A stretch of DNA of 64,000 nucleotides from an uncultured Acidobacteriota bacterium (GCA_902825875.1 CADECP010000031.1:1-64000); one strand, 5' to 3'. Positions 1-9,632 are shown, numbered from the stretch's first letter. Notes: a model not told the origin generated them from the sequence alone. Numbers and translations: made by a program.

Positions 1-25
1 CCAACTTTTTGAAAAATAAAAAAAA

Positions 26-88
26 CATCCACGGAGTTCCGTGACAAGCTGCGAAGATTTCGCAGCTTGTCACGGAACTCCGTGGATG
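26..88 (-). terminator. 30-bp perfect inverted repeat followed by T-run (terminator of the TonB receptor gene)
   Basis: Positions 26-55 and 59-88 are perfect reverse complements separated by only 3 bases. On the minus strand the stem is followed at once by eight T, then A and five T (complement of 13-25), the form of a Rho-independent terminator 23 bp past the receptor stop codon. The stem is far longer than a usual terminator, and each arm contains a smaller palindrome (CACGGA-gt-TCCGTG), so the element may also be an intergenic palindromic repeat used as a terminator. Confidence 0.8.
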
Positions 89-111
89 AAGTGCCAGTAC
101 CAAGAAAGCTG

Positions 112-3100
112 CTAGAAAGAAAGTTTCAAGGCGAACTGAATTTGTCGCGCCGGATTGGCGCTGCGAATCGTCCCGAATCCGCCAGCCGTGCGCAGCGTAC
201 CATCAGTATTGAACACAATGCCGGAAGCATTGGGATTCGGTGTACCGAAATTGGTTTTGTTCAGCAGATTGAAAAACTCCGCGCGGAATTCCAGTCGGGA
301 GCTTTCATTGATGATCGGCAGCGCAAAGTGTTTCTGCAATCCCAAATCAAATTGGTAAAACGACGGGCCACGTCCGATGTTGCGCCCGGCGTTGCCGAAC
401 GGCTGATCCTGAGTCGGCAATCGAACGGCTTCGGTGTTAAACCAGCGATCAATCGTTCGTCCGTCGGACAGAATCGGATTGCCAACCAGATTCGGTCTGA
501 GCGCCACGCCGCCGATGAACGACGGCAGGTTGGCCGTCACCGGCGAAGGCGTGTAGCGGAAATTCACCGCCTGTCCGCTGCTCATCGTGTTAATGCCGGT
601 CAGCGCCCATCCGCCCAACGCAGCTTCCAGCGCGTAAGGCAGACTGTCCAACCAGGCGCGGCCTTTTCCGAACGGCAGTTCCCAAACGAAGCTGGTCGTG
701 TTGTTGAACGGCTGGTCGTAAGCGCCAATGCCTCGGTCGGCACGAATGTTGTACACGTCCTGAGGAGTTCCGGTGTTGCCGCCCGGTTCTTCCAACACCT
801 GCGAAGCGTTATCAATCGCCTTCGACCATGTGAAGGAGTTCAACACATAAATGCCGCGCGAAAAGCGGCGTTCGAGTTTCACCTGCAGGGCGTGGTAGTT
901 GGAATACGCTGCGGGCAACGTCGCTGAAATTGAACGGAAGCCGGAAATCGGGCGACGAGCGTCCAGCGAAGGACGTTGCGCCGCGGGCAGAGCCAGTTCA
1001 GCCGTCGTCAACGGACGCGCCTGATTGTAATCGGCCAGCAGAATCATCTTCAGCGCATGGTTTCCGACGTAAGCCACATCAAGCAGCATGTTGCCCGGCA
1101 GTTCGCGCTGCACCGACAATTGCCAGTTTTGAATGTACGCCGTGCGGATTTCGCGCGGAACGAACAGCACAACATTATTCGGCAGATTGGTTGGATACCC
1201 GGCTTGCGTCGGGCGGAAACAGTTGTCGGCAAACGCATTGCCCGTGCAAAGCGCCAGCGCGGCATTTTGCGTGATGTTGGCGCGTGTGATTTGCGGAAAG
1301 TTCGTCGCCAGCAAATCGGCGCTGCCAACGCGGTTGAAGTGCGAATAGCCGATGCCGTAGCCGCCGCGCACGACGGTTTTGTCCATCAAGTTGTAAGCAA
1401 AGCCGAGTCGCGGCGCCCAATTGTTGTAATCGGGATCAACCAGCGAACGGTCGTACAACGAACCGTCTTTGGCTTGAAGAATCGTTTTCGTCGCCGGATC
1501 GAAATTCGACAAACGATTTTGCGCTTCGGTGTAAGGCGAAGCGAATTCATAACGAACGCCCAAGTTCAGCGTCAGCTTCTGATTCACTTTGAAATCGTCC
1601 TGCAAGTAGGCGTAATGCAATCGCCGCTGCATTTCCACCACCAGCAAGTTGGCGAATTCGTATTGCGAACGCGCGCCGAACAAAAAGTCAGCCAGGTTGT
1701 AAATCGTGTTTGCGCCGATGCCCGTCGGACGGCTGAACTGGCCAGCGTAAGTGTCCAACCCCATCAGCGGGTTGGTATCTTGAACGTCTGTGTTGACGGT
1801 CAGATGCTCATAACCGGCCTTCAGACTGTGGCGGCCAAACGTCGTCGTGTAATTGAATCGCGGATTGATAGTGGTCGGATTCTGGAATTGTGGATTGGTG
1901 GCTTGCCGTCCAATCTGCGAAAACCCTGTGATGGTTTGCGTGGTCAAACCGCCAGTGATCGAACGATCTTCGGGCAAACCTGTGATGCCATAAAGTTCGC
2001 GCACGCTCGGCCCGCCGCTGAGCGGAGGTCGTTTACCGCCTTCGATTTTAGAAATGCCCAATCGCGCTTCCAGCGCCGAACCGTTTGTCAAAATGTAAGT
2101 TCCGCCGAAAACTAATTGCTGGTTCAGCACATTGATAAATCCGTTGCCGCCGCTGCCGGATGGGCCAGGAATCGTCGGGCCGTTGAATTCATTCACCTTG
2201 CGATGGCTAACACGGACAAATCCGTTCAGCTTTTCGCTGAAGTGATGATCCAGCTTGACGTTGAATTTGTCGTTGAAATTTCGGTTGGTCACCAGTTCGC
2301 TGTAATTGTTGGCGAAGTTGGTTTCGGTTTTGCCCGCCGTGATGTTCGGCGCTGGCAATTCATTCAGCACCTTGCGCGCCAACGCGGTCATCGGAACCGG
2401 CTGACCGGCGTTGATGATCGTTCCGGCTCTGACTGTCGCTCCGGTCGAATCCACAAAGTCATAAGGGACTCGGACATTACCCGTGAAAATTCCTTGCCGC
2501 TGTTGCAAGGTCGGCAAGGTCGAAAACGAAACGTTCTTTTCCACTTGCCGGAAACCTTCGTAATCCAGAAAGAAAAACGTGCGATCACGGACAATCGGGC
2601 CGCCCAACGTCAGACCGAATTGATTGCGAATCAGCGGAGGTTTGACGCCGCTGACCGGTTTGAAAAAGCCCACGGCGTTCAAAACCGTGTTGCGATGAAA
2701 TTCCCAGACGTTGCCATGAAATTGATTCGTGCCGCTGCGATAAGCGGCATTGATAACCGCTCCGCCGCTGCGTCCGAATTCCGCGCTGTAGGTGTTGGTT
2801 TGGACTTTGAATTCGTCCACGGCGTCGGGCGAAACCTGCACGACTTGCGAAGAAAATCCCTGATTGCTGGTTCCGTAAGCATTGTTGTCCACGCCGTCCA
2901 GCAAAAAGTTGTTCATCGTGTTGCGAAGCCCGTTGACGTTGAACGCCGCTTCGCGCCCGCCGCCGGTTGCGGCGTTCTGGCTGGATTCACGAACTCCCGG
3001 AGCAAGCAAAACCAGGTTGGCGTAAGAACGTCCGTTGAGCGGCAAGCTGACGATTTGCTGTTTCTGCACAACCTGACCGCGCACGCTGGAATCGGCTTCC

Positions 3101-3501
3101 AGCAATTGAGCCGCGTCCGTGATGACTACGGTTTCGGTTACTGCGCCGGGTTGCATTGCCAAATCCACTCTCTGACGAGCGTTGACCGTGATGTTCACAC
3201 GCTCAGCCACGGCGGTCGAAAAGCCCTGCTTTTCGGCGCTGACTCGATAATCGCCGATTCGAACATTGGCAAACTGGTAATTACCGTCGGAATCCGTTTG
3301 AGCATTGATGGAAATCGCCGTGCTGATGTTTTTCAACGTCACGGTCACACCGGGCAAAACGGCTCCGTTGGAATCGCGCACAGTGCCAAGCACCGTCGCG
3401 CTGTCGAATTGAGCCAATCCGACGGTGGTCGTAAATAAAAACATCAAGCTGAACGCGCCAAAACGCGCCAAAGCCTGAACAAAATGCTTTTTGTTTTTCA
3501 A
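112..3501 (-). CDS. TonB-dependent receptor, Oar-like, with carboxypeptidase-regulatory-like domain
   Basis: A 1129-aa outer-membrane protein. Residues 1-30 form a signal peptide (basic start, hydrophobic core, ending near GLAQ). Residues about 35-115 form a CarboxypepD_reg-like beta-sandwich (VLGTVRDSNGAVLPGVTVTL). A plug-like region follows (about 130-250, with LPLNGRSYANLVLLAPG), and the rest is a long beta-barrel ending in Phe (ALKLSF), typical of outer-membrane proteins. The architecture matches Oar-type TonB-dependent transporters, which are strongly expanded in Acidobacteriota; the substrate cannot be read from sequence. The start is TTG, chosen because AGGAGG sits a few bases upstream on the minus strand. 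It appears monocistronic: palindromes lie on both sides, and the next gene upstream belongs to another unit. Confidence 0.9.
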   Translation of the reverse strand: MKNKKHFVQALARFGAFSLMFLFTTTVGLAQFDSATVLGTVRDSNGAVLPGVTVTLKNISTAISINAQTDSDGNYQFANVRIGDYRVSAEKQGFSTAVAERVNITVNARQRVDLAMQPGAVTETVVITDAAQLLEADSSVRGQVVQKQQIVSLPLNGRSYANLVLLAPGVRESSQNAATGGGREAAFNVNGLRNTMNNFLLDGVDNNAYGTSNQGFSSQVVQVSPDAVDEFKVQTNTYSAEFGRSGGAVINAAYRSGTNQFHGNVWEFHRNTVLNAVGFFKPVSGVKPPLIRNQFGLTLGGPIVRDRTFFFLDYEGFRQVEKNVSFSTLPTLQQRQGIFTGNVRVPYDFVDSTGATVRAGTIINAGQPVPMTALARKVLNELPAPNITAGKTETNFANNYSELVTNRNFNDKFNVKLDHHFSEKLNGFVRVSHRKVNEFNGPTIPGPSGSGGNGFINVLNQQLVFGGTYILTNGSALEARLGISKIEGGKRPPLSGGPSVRELYGITGLPEDRSITGGLTTQTITGFSQIGRQATNPQFQNPTTINPRFNYTTTFGRHSLKAGYEHLTVNTDVQDTNPLMGLDTYAGQFSRPTGIGANTIYNLADFLFGARSQYEFANLLVVEMQRRLHYAYLQDDFKVNQKLTLNLGVRYEFASPYTEAQNRLSNFDPATKTILQAKDGSLYDRSLVDPDYNNWAPRLGFAYNLMDKTVVRGGYGIGYSHFNRVGSADLLATNFPQITRANITQNAALALCTGNAFADNCFRPTQAGYPTNLPNNVVLFVPREIRTAYIQNWQLSVQRELPGNMLLDVAYVGNHALKMILLADYNQARPLTTAELALPAAQRPSLDARRPISGFRSISATLPAAYSNYHALQVKLERRFSRGIYVLNSFTWSKAIDNASQVLEEPGGNTGTPQDVYNIRADRGIGAYDQPFNNTTSFVWELPFGKGRAWLDSLPYALEAALGGWALTGINTMSSGQAVNFRYTPSPVTANLPSFIGGVALRPNLVGNPILSDGRTIDRWFNTEAVRLPTQDQPFGNAGRNIGRGPSFYQFDLGLQKHFALPIINESSRLEFRAEFFNLLNKTNFGTPNPNASGIVFNTDGTLRTAGGFGTIRSANPARQIQFALKLSF

Positions 3502-3543
3502 AACTCCTCCTTCTGAAAAAAACGATTATTTATTTAATGGAAG

Positions 3544-3585
3544 TGACTCCGGCGCGCGACCGCAGAAGATTTCGCGCCGGAGTCA
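3544..3585. repeat. 13-bp inverted repeat upstream of the receptor gene
   Basis: 3544-3556 and 3573-3585 are perfect 13-bp reverse complements (core GACTCCGGCGCG) around a 16-base loop. The loop and start of the right arm share the 11-mer GAAGATTTCGC with the centre of the palindrome at 26-88, so the two may belong to one family. It lies between the Lgt-like gene end (3688) and the receptor start (3501), so it could terminate the upstream unit, although no clear T-run follows on the minus strand. Confidence 0.6.
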
Positions 3586-3687
3586 TTTGGCTATGCTTTG
3601 CTTGTTTGATGGAAGAATCTACAGGCCTAACCTTAAGTGCGACTCAATAAACTGTAAGACCTGAGTTAAATATGGCGAGGACAATTT

Positions 3688-4755
3688 TCAGACTCGTTCA
3701 CGGTGAACAAAGAAAGAAAGCGTGGAGCCTGTCACGCTGCTACGCCCGGTAATCAAAAATACAATCAGCCACAACGCCTGACAAAAAAGAATCACCGCCG
3801 GATTCCACAGCACTTGCAACCCCTCGGCGATTGCAGCCGTTGGCGCCGACACGCCTGAAAAAACAAACGGAATGATGGCTGAATACACCACCATCAATAA
3901 GGCCATGACCTGATACGCCGAAATCTTTTCCGCCTTGCCACGCACATCCGCGCGAAGCGTTTCCGACAAAAACCGCCAAAGTTGCGTTGACAACAAAGTC
4001 AGCAACATCGCGGTTTTGAAATGTGATTGAAGAAAAAGATAAGTTCCTGCCAGCCCGATGAATACAAAAATGACCGAAGTGATGGCTTGCACAGGAACCA
4101 ACCGCACGCCTTCCAGTCGGCCTTCGTAGGCAGCTTTTTTGGTCGCACCGGCAAAGGTAAAGCTGAGCGAATTGAACCAGCGTTGCATTTGCGGTGAAAG
4201 CTCTGCGACCGATTTGCCGTAACAGCATCCGAAGCTGATGCAAGCCAGCCTGCCCAACCCTTCGCCATAAGCGTAGCCGATGGCCAGCGCCGCCAGCGCA
4301 GGAACAACCGGAATTCGATTGCCGGACAGGCTTCCAGAAAATCGGCTGAACGCCCAATTAACCAATTCAATCAACCCTGGAGTCGCTAACACGCCAACAA
4401 ACGAAGCTCCGCCGATGGTGAAGGTGTGGGCTTTCTTTTCAACCACGCGGGCAATCCATCGCGCCGCTGGCCAGCAAAGCGCGAACACGGCGACGATCAA
4501 CGCAAACACGGCATTGGCTTCGACGCCGATTGATCCCAGCAACACAAACAGTGCAACGATCCCCAGCGTGTTCGAGGTCGCCTGAAAGAATCCGTAAAAC
4601 GTCAGATTCAATCCCTGCCATTCCCCGGATGCGGTTTTGTGACGAGGCAGCGCCGCTAAAATCTGCCAGTGTTCGCGCGGCAATGTGCGAAACGCCCAAC
4701 CGAAAATTGCCCCAAATCCCAAAGCCAGCCCCAACAGGAAAAGTTCATTGCTCAT
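3688..4755 (-). CDS. Lgt-like polytopic membrane protein
   Basis: A 355-aa protein with about 8-9 hydrophobic segments. The central motif GEGLGRLACISFGCCYGK (about residues 168-185) resembles the GRxxCFxxGCCYG signature of prolipoprotein diacylglyceryl transferase (Lgt) homologues, in which the Arg-rich loop handles phosphatidylglycerol. It is longer than typical Lgt (about 270-300 aa) and other Lgt signatures are not obvious, so the substrate may differ. It is the last gene of a three-gene run, and its start overlaps the end of the decarboxylase gene by 4 bp (ATGA), implying translational coupling. A role in lipid-head-group or lipoprotein modification at the inner membrane is inferred from fold and neighbour. 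Confidence 0.7.
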   Translation of the reverse strand: MSNELFLLGLALGFGAIFGWAFRTLPREHWQILAALPRHKTASGEWQGLNLTFYGFFQATSNTLGIVALFVLLGSIGVEANAVFALIVAVFALCWPAARWIARVVEKKAHTFTIGGASFVGVLATPGLIELVNWAFSRFSGSLSGNRIPVVPALAALAIGYAYGEGLGRLACISFGCCYGKSVAELSPQMQRWFNSLSFTFAGATKKAAYEGRLEGVRLVPVQAITSVIFVFIGLAGTYLFLQSHFKTAMLLTLLSTQLWRFLSETLRADVRGKAEKISAYQVMALLMVVYSAIIPFVFSGVSAPTAAIAEGLQVLWNPAVILFCQALWLIVFLITGRSSVTGSTLSFFVHRERV

Positions 4756-5780
4756 GTCACGTTCTCCGTTGAAATGGCGATGCAGGAACGCACCGCCACG
4801 TCTGTTTCCACCAGCGCGCGCTCGAAACCCTGCGAAAAGCGGCTTTGCGCGTCGTGGCGAGATAAATTGCCGACCAGATCAGCATCAAAAACGATTCGTC
4901 CGGGCTGAAACAACAACACGTCCGTGCTGCTGCCAGGACGATACAAACTTTTCGGACAGCCGCGTTCGATGAACATTCCCGTAGTGATCGGCTGCGGATT
5001 GTCGTATCGCTGACGGCTGTAACACTGTTTGACTTCGCCGATCATCAACGCGGTTACTTCGATCATTGCCACCAACCCAACGCCCGTTCCACCTGCGACA
5101 TCAGTGTCAATCACCGTAATCGTTCGAGTGTTTTTGGAAAATGGCGTAACTTCGGCCACCACCGCCGAAGGATTACAAGCGTGGTATTGCCCGCGCACTT
5201 CGTAAAAGTCTTTAACCACGCCGGCAACCGGCGTGTGGTTGTAATGGTATTTGTCCGGCGTCAGCCGAAAGATGGCATAAGCCCCACCGGTAAAAGCCGC
5301 CAGCCAATTGCGTTTATCGCGTCCGAGCAGTTCTTCAAAATCGAAAAACTTCCCTTTCAATAACAGCGATGAAGCTTCATGAAACGATCCAACCAGCACT
5401 CGCGCGTCCGCAGGCGAAACCACAACATGGTTTTCCGTCGGCAACGGGCGACAATCCCAGTATCGAATTTGTCGCTCGAACAACTTTCGCATGGTGTTCA
5501 GCGACGCTGGCGATTCAACAAACTCTTCGACATTGACGCCGCTTTCGCGCAGAAAGCGCATCGCGCCGGAAAACGAACCACCCAACGGCAGGTCGTAATT
5601 CAAAAAACCCAAAACGGACGAAGCGCGCGCGCTCAGAGCCAGGCGGAACAGTGCCGGAGCGTTTTCGCGCACCGACGAATACAGCCATTGCACCAGCGAA
5701 TCGCTGAAAAGCTGTTCGGTTTTGACCTGCCCCGTGCGACGATCAACAAACTGGTGCGGCATTGAATGCAAATTGGTCAT
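4752..5780 (-). CDS. phosphatidylserine decarboxylase-like enzyme
   Basis: Resembles the pyruvoyl-dependent phosphatidylserine decarboxylase family (PS to PE). Family features are the SPADARV segment, the central YHYNHTPVAG stretch (His motif HYxHxPVxG), and the C-terminal processing site PGSSTDVLLF, where the family cleaves at GS(S/T) to create the pyruvoyl group. The open frame extends to 5855 but would overlap the upstream gene by 113 bp. ATG at 5780 (protein starting MTNLHSMPHQF) leaves a 38-bp overlap, and ATG 5762 is the next alternative; neither has a strong ribosome-binding site. At about 342 aa it is longer than the short bacterial Psd form. The Lgt-like gene is translationally coupled downstream. 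Confidence 0.85.
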   Translation of the reverse strand: MTNLHSMPHQFVDRRTGQVKTEQLFSDSLVQWLYSSVRENAPALFRLALSARASSVLGFLNYDLPLGGSFSGAMRFLRESGVNVEEFVESPASLNTMRKLFERQIRYWDCRPLPTENHVVVSPADARVLVGSFHEASSLLLKGKFFDFEELLGRDKRNWLAAFTGGAYAIFRLTPDKYHYNHTPVAGVVKDFYEVRGQYHACNPSAVVAEVTPFSKNTRTITVIDTDVAGGTGVGLVAMIEVTALMIGEVKQCYSRQRYDNPQPITTGMFIERGCPKSLYRPGSSTDVLLFQPGRIVFDADLVGNLSRHDAQSRFSQGFERALVETDVAVRSCIAISTENVT

Positions 5781-8163
5781 AAAGGTTTTCGGCGGGCGAT
5801 TGCCATTCCACTCGTTCCTGTTGCGATTCGGCGGAACGAATTCGGTCGCAGGCAATCGAAACCAACATCAAATTTATCAACCACAGCAATTTCGATTCGG
5901 TGATTTCATCGGCCAAAACAAACGCTTGTTGTTCAGCGGCCAGTTGATGAACGTCGCGTTCGCCGCACAACCAAAACAGCGCGCGACGAATTTCAGTTCC
6001 GGGCAGCGCGTCCAGTTCATTCAAATCCTCAAGCAGAAAAGCAAAGGCTTCGGCAATGTGGCGGCGGCGCAATTCGTTTCGGTAAAAATGCTCAGCTTGC
6101 GAATTGAATTCGCTGGCGCTGAATTCCAGCGGCGAGCGCGTTTTGCCGTCGCCCAAAATTCCCTGCATCAGCTTGCCGGCGGCGGAATGTTCTTGCGGAA
6201 CATCCAACCGGGCTTGTAAATCCCGGATCGTGTTCTCAATCCCGAACAGTTCGATCAAATCCGCGGCGTCTTCGCGCAGAGTTTGCAAAAGCGCGCGACA
6301 GTAATCGTCATTGCGAACTCGTAAAAAGCCTTGATACCGGCGGCTTTGCCGTGTGCGTTTTGTCCGCGCCAAAATCGCATTCAACAATTGATTGCTCGTA
6401 TCCTGGCGAACATAAAAAGTCGGAATGCCAATCGCCGCCCCGAAAAACACCTGCCGCCGTTCGCTTTCGATAAACGGCGTGTCGGGAATCGAACCGTGCG
6501 CCACCTGCCCCGTTGCCTGGTATTTGAAAGCCAGAGCGGTAATCAATGCTTGCAAGTTGACGGCGTGCGTCATGTCTTCGCCGAAACTTTCAAACAAGCT
6601 GTAATAACGGCCTTCAAAACCAGTGAATCCCATCTGCTGAAATTCGCGCAGCCGGTACAGCGCATACAGCGACATTTTCGAGTCGAAAATTCCCAAATCG
6701 GCCAGGTCGCGTTTCAGCCGGTTGACGTTACCGACGCTACCGTCGAACGCCGGGCTGCGTTCGGTGCTCATCACCGCCGCCAGATAATCAATCAGCCGAA
6801 AATCCGCCACGCAATCGCCTTTCAATCGAAAGGTTTTGCTCAGCAAACGATCAAGCCACAGCGGCCCGAACGGCGTCAGCCGATAGCCAAAGAAATTCAA
6901 ATCGGCTTTTTTGCGCCAACGCCGCCAGATCATTCGCAAATGCGTGTAATCCAGTTCGTGAGGCAAAAACCCCAACACGCGCTCCGGGTGGAAGTCCATG
7001 AAATCCAACCGATAAGGCGCGGCGCTGTATGTCCCGACAAACAGCGGCAAAAAGTGTTCGACAATTTTGATTGCCAGATCGCCAACCTGTTTTTCTTCGA
7101 CGACGCCAAAATCGCGCTGACTGAATCGCATGGCTTCGGTCAATCGCCGACTGCCCAAACTGACGTGCGTGCCGTTGTTGGCCAAACTGATGTTCGACAC
7201 GTTGGGCAATACAACCAGATTGTTGATGACGATTCCGGCTTCGCGCAGTTTGGCGACGGCGTTGAGCTGGCTGCGGCTGAGTACCTGATGGCAAAGCTTC
7301 ATGTAATCGTGCTTGGCTTCGCCGTCGTCCCAACCAGACAGGCAGGGACTCATGAACAACTCACGATAAAACGCATCGGAAATGCAATCATTGAGTTGTT
7401 TTTGACGCACCGGCGGATGCGGCGCGAAATACACCACAGTTTGCTGGCCGTTTTCGCGCACCCCGAATCGGCGGTCGGCAAACATCACCAGCAATTGGCA
7501 GAGCAAAAATCGTTTGGCTTTTTCGCGCGCGACCGTGCGCCCCATTCCGGTTTCAGGGCGCACTAAAACCACGTTGAACGAAAACGTTTCGGGCGAAGTG
7601 TTGTCGCTCAAAAAATGCTGCATCAACTCGCTGCCGGTCTTTTCCACCAACGGCGGTAAATCTGTCTGGGAACCAACGGCTTCTGCCAAAGCCAGTTTCA
7701 ACAGATAACTGACCGGCAACCGAACCCATTCTTCGCCTTGATGAGTAAACAGAAAGCGGTTTGAATCCGAACGCAATCCGCGCCGCGAATCGCGTTTGTC
7801 CGCCAGCAAATCCTGTTGGAATACTCGCTGGGCAAACCGGCTCAACCGAGCGCGTGGAAAACGAACCCAACTGTTTTCCCACGCTCCGGTGGAATTCTCG
7901 TTCAAATACGCTTCGAGTTCGGTAATGGCTCGACGTGGCGTGTCTCCGGCGGCGATGCGACGAATGGCGTTGGCGTAATAATTCGACTGTTCGATTTGCA
8001 GCGGCAAATCCACATCGGCTTTGTCGCCGATGACCACAGTTTGCAGTTCGGATTCAGAACCAGCGGTGATGTCGTTGCGGCTGAAAGGCAGGGTTTCGAC
8101 GACAACCTGAGCGCCGACCGTGCGTACGCCCAAGCTTTCCAAAATGGATTTGGTTGATCGCAT
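5743..8163 (-). CDS. 806-aa protein of unknown function, first gene of the decarboxylase/Lgt-like run
   Basis: I do not recognise this protein. It is large, apparently soluble (no clear signal peptide or membrane segment) and compositionally ordinary, with no P-loop, Rossmann or metal-binding signature that I can name. Noticeable segments are a middle stretch NVSNISLANNGTHVSLGSRR, then FHPERVLGFLPHELDYTHLR, and an Arg-rich helix (MIWRRWRKK). The C-terminus is helical and acidic. The start ATG has AAAGG upstream. The gene overlaps the start of the decarboxylase gene, so the two are likely co-translated. Context suggests a partner in membrane-lipid metabolism, but this is inference only. Confidence 0.75.
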   Translation of the reverse strand: MRSTKSILESLGVRTVGAQVVVETLPFSRNDITAGSESELQTVVIGDKADVDLPLQIEQSNYYANAIRRIAAGDTPRRAITELEAYLNENSTGAWENSWVRFPRARLSRFAQRVFQQDLLADKRDSRRGLRSDSNRFLFTHQGEEWVRLPVSYLLKLALAEAVGSQTDLPPLVEKTGSELMQHFLSDNTSPETFSFNVVLVRPETGMGRTVAREKAKRFLLCQLLVMFADRRFGVRENGQQTVVYFAPHPPVRQKQLNDCISDAFYRELFMSPCLSGWDDGEAKHDYMKLCHQVLSRSQLNAVAKLREAGIVINNLVVLPNVSNISLANNGTHVSLGSRRLTEAMRFSQRDFGVVEEKQVGDLAIKIVEHFLPLFVGTYSAAPYRLDFMDFHPERVLGFLPHELDYTHLRMIWRRWRKKADLNFFGYRLTPFGPLWLDRLLSKTFRLKGDCVADFRLIDYLAAVMSTERSPAFDGSVGNVNRLKRDLADLGIFDSKMSLYALYRLREFQQMGFTGFEGRYYSLFESFGEDMTHAVNLQALITALAFKYQATGQVAHGSIPDTPFIESERRQVFFGAAIGIPTFYVRQDTSNQLLNAILARTKRTRQSRRYQGFLRVRNDDYCRALLQTLREDAADLIELFGIENTIRDLQARLDVPQEHSAAGKLMQGILGDGKTRSPLEFSASEFNSQAEHFYRNELRRRHIAEAFAFLLEDLNELDALPGTEIRRALFWLCGERDVHQLAAEQQAFVLADEITESKLLWLINLMLVSIACDRIRSAESQQERVEWQSPAENLYDQFAFNAAPVC

Positions 8164-8262
8164 TCTGCCTTTGATGATGCGCGAATTTGCGGTTTGAAAA
8201 GCAGAGTTTACGACTGAGGGTTTAACGACCGGTTACGAAGTGCTTAATTCTTCATCAAACTT

Positions 8263-9564
8263 TCAAGCGGGAATTTGTTCGATTCGTTCGGCGTGTTTTC
8301 GCGTCTTCGCGGCAAAGTAAATCCAGCACCCGATTAACAGCGCGGCTGAAACGACGGCAACCAGCAACGACAGCGTCAGGAAAAACTCCAGAAAGTTTCC
8401 GTTGGATTGTGTTGCGCCGCGCGCCAGCATCACGGCGACGTAGCCCAGATACCCGAACGAATCGGCCAGATACATCAAAAAACCTATGTTGCCTTTGTCG
8501 CCGGTCATCGCCAGCAACCGTTCAAAAATCGTGGTGTGAACTGCGACGTACGGCAGATACAGTCCAAGCCCGACCAACACCATCAACTGAAATCCATTGA
8601 CCCAGCTTTGACGAAATCCGACCAGCGCCACCCCAACCAACGCAAAGCCCGTCACCGAAGCCATCATCGCGGCGAAAAACGCTCGGCGATTGTCACGGAT
8701 AAACACCGCCAACCCGTTAATCGTTACTACGCCGAACATCACGTAAATTTCCGAACGAGTGAACACAGACGGCGGCGCAGCCTGCCCCAGCCCTTTCCAG
8801 ATTTCCGGCGCGAAATCGGCGCGCACGCTTCGCAAAATCGTCAGCAACAAATACGCACCGACCAGCAACGACAACCCGGTGGCATATTTCCAAAACAACC
8901 GGCGGCGATCTTCGTAAGTCATCGGCGCGCGTTCGTGGCGATGTTCGACATCAGCAACAGTCGGCGGCGGAATCATCGCCAGCATCCAGGTAAAAAGCAG
9001 CAACGGAACGGCAAACACAGCGCCCGCCGCAAACGGCATCCAGAATTGATTGACGCCCAACGCCAGCAAATACGCGCCGACGGATTTCGTCACGCCGTCA
9101 GCCAAAATAAAACTGGCGCACAATCCGGCGGTCAGGGCTTCGGTCGCGCGGCGGCCTTCCAGAAAGCCGAGCACCAAGCCGAACACCATTCCCAGCGGCA
9201 ATCCGTTGACGAACAAACACAGGAAATTCCAGGGAGCCGGAACCAGCGCGAACAACAACAACGCTGCTTGCGCGATGGCGACAAACAGCAACAGTGTCTG
9301 CGCTCGGCGCGCCGGAGGCATTTCGGAAACGACGCGAATGCCCAAAAACTTCGACAGCATGTAACCGAGCACTTGCGCCGTAACCAAAACGGATTTGTAG
9401 CTCAACCCTATCAGCGTGAACTCTTCGTAACCGGCAGAGGTGAACGGTTTGCGAAAACCGTACATGCAAAAGTAACTGCCAAACGCCGCGACTATGCACC
9501 AAATGGATAAACCCAGTTGGCTGGCAGGCGGACGCAAGCTCAAGTAGTTTTTGGCGTCGGTCAT
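8263..9564 (-). CDS. DUF5690/MFS-like membrane transporter of the phosphonate operon
   Basis: A polytopic protein of about 433 aa with some 11-12 hydrophobic segments, resembling the major facilitator superfamily (YGFRKPF in the first segment; GLGLYLPYVAVHTTIFERLL and GDKGNIGFLMYLADSFGYLG late). It matches what I recall of the DUF5690 family, found in operons with the FAD oxidase and PhnX-like hydrolase. The role is probably uptake of an aminophosphonate or a breakdown product, inferred from position. The start is ATG 9564; an in-frame TTG at 9594 is less likely. It is the last gene of the run 12175-8263, about 100 bp after the HD-domain gene, with a hairpin in the gap. Confidence 0.75.
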   Translation of the reverse strand: MTDAKNYLSLRPPASQLGLSIWCIVAAFGSYFCMYGFRKPFTSAGYEEFTLIGLSYKSVLVTAQVLGYMLSKFLGIRVVSEMPPARRAQTLLLFVAIAQAALLLFALVPAPWNFLCLFVNGLPLGMVFGLVLGFLEGRRATEALTAGLCASFILADGVTKSVGAYLLALGVNQFWMPFAAGAVFAVPLLLFTWMLAMIPPPTVADVEHRHERAPMTYEDRRRLFWKYATGLSLLVGAYLLLTILRSVRADFAPEIWKGLGQAAPPSVFTRSEIYVMFGVVTINGLAVFIRDNRRAFFAAMMASVTGFALVGVALVGFRQSWVNGFQLMVLVGLGLYLPYVAVHTTIFERLLAMTGDKGNIGFLMYLADSFGYLGYVAVMLARGATQSNGNFLEFFLTLSLLVAVVSAALLIGCWIYFAAKTRKHAERIEQIPA

Positions 9565-9632
9565 TCGTGATTCTCGAAAGTAACCGCAGGGCAATTTCTC
9601 AAATTGTCATTTTCAGATGCCGCATCTGCGAT

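Noticed and set aside
2116-3438. 440-aa open frame on the plus strand opposite the TonB receptor
   Set aside because: Antisense shadow: Arg/Gln/Val-rich composition, no family features and no ribosome-binding site, while the minus-strand gene has clear domains.
6331-7566. 411-aa plus-strand frame inside the 806-aa gene
   Set aside because: Same shadow pattern; the minus-strand frame has a ribosome-binding site and overlaps its neighbours in operon style.
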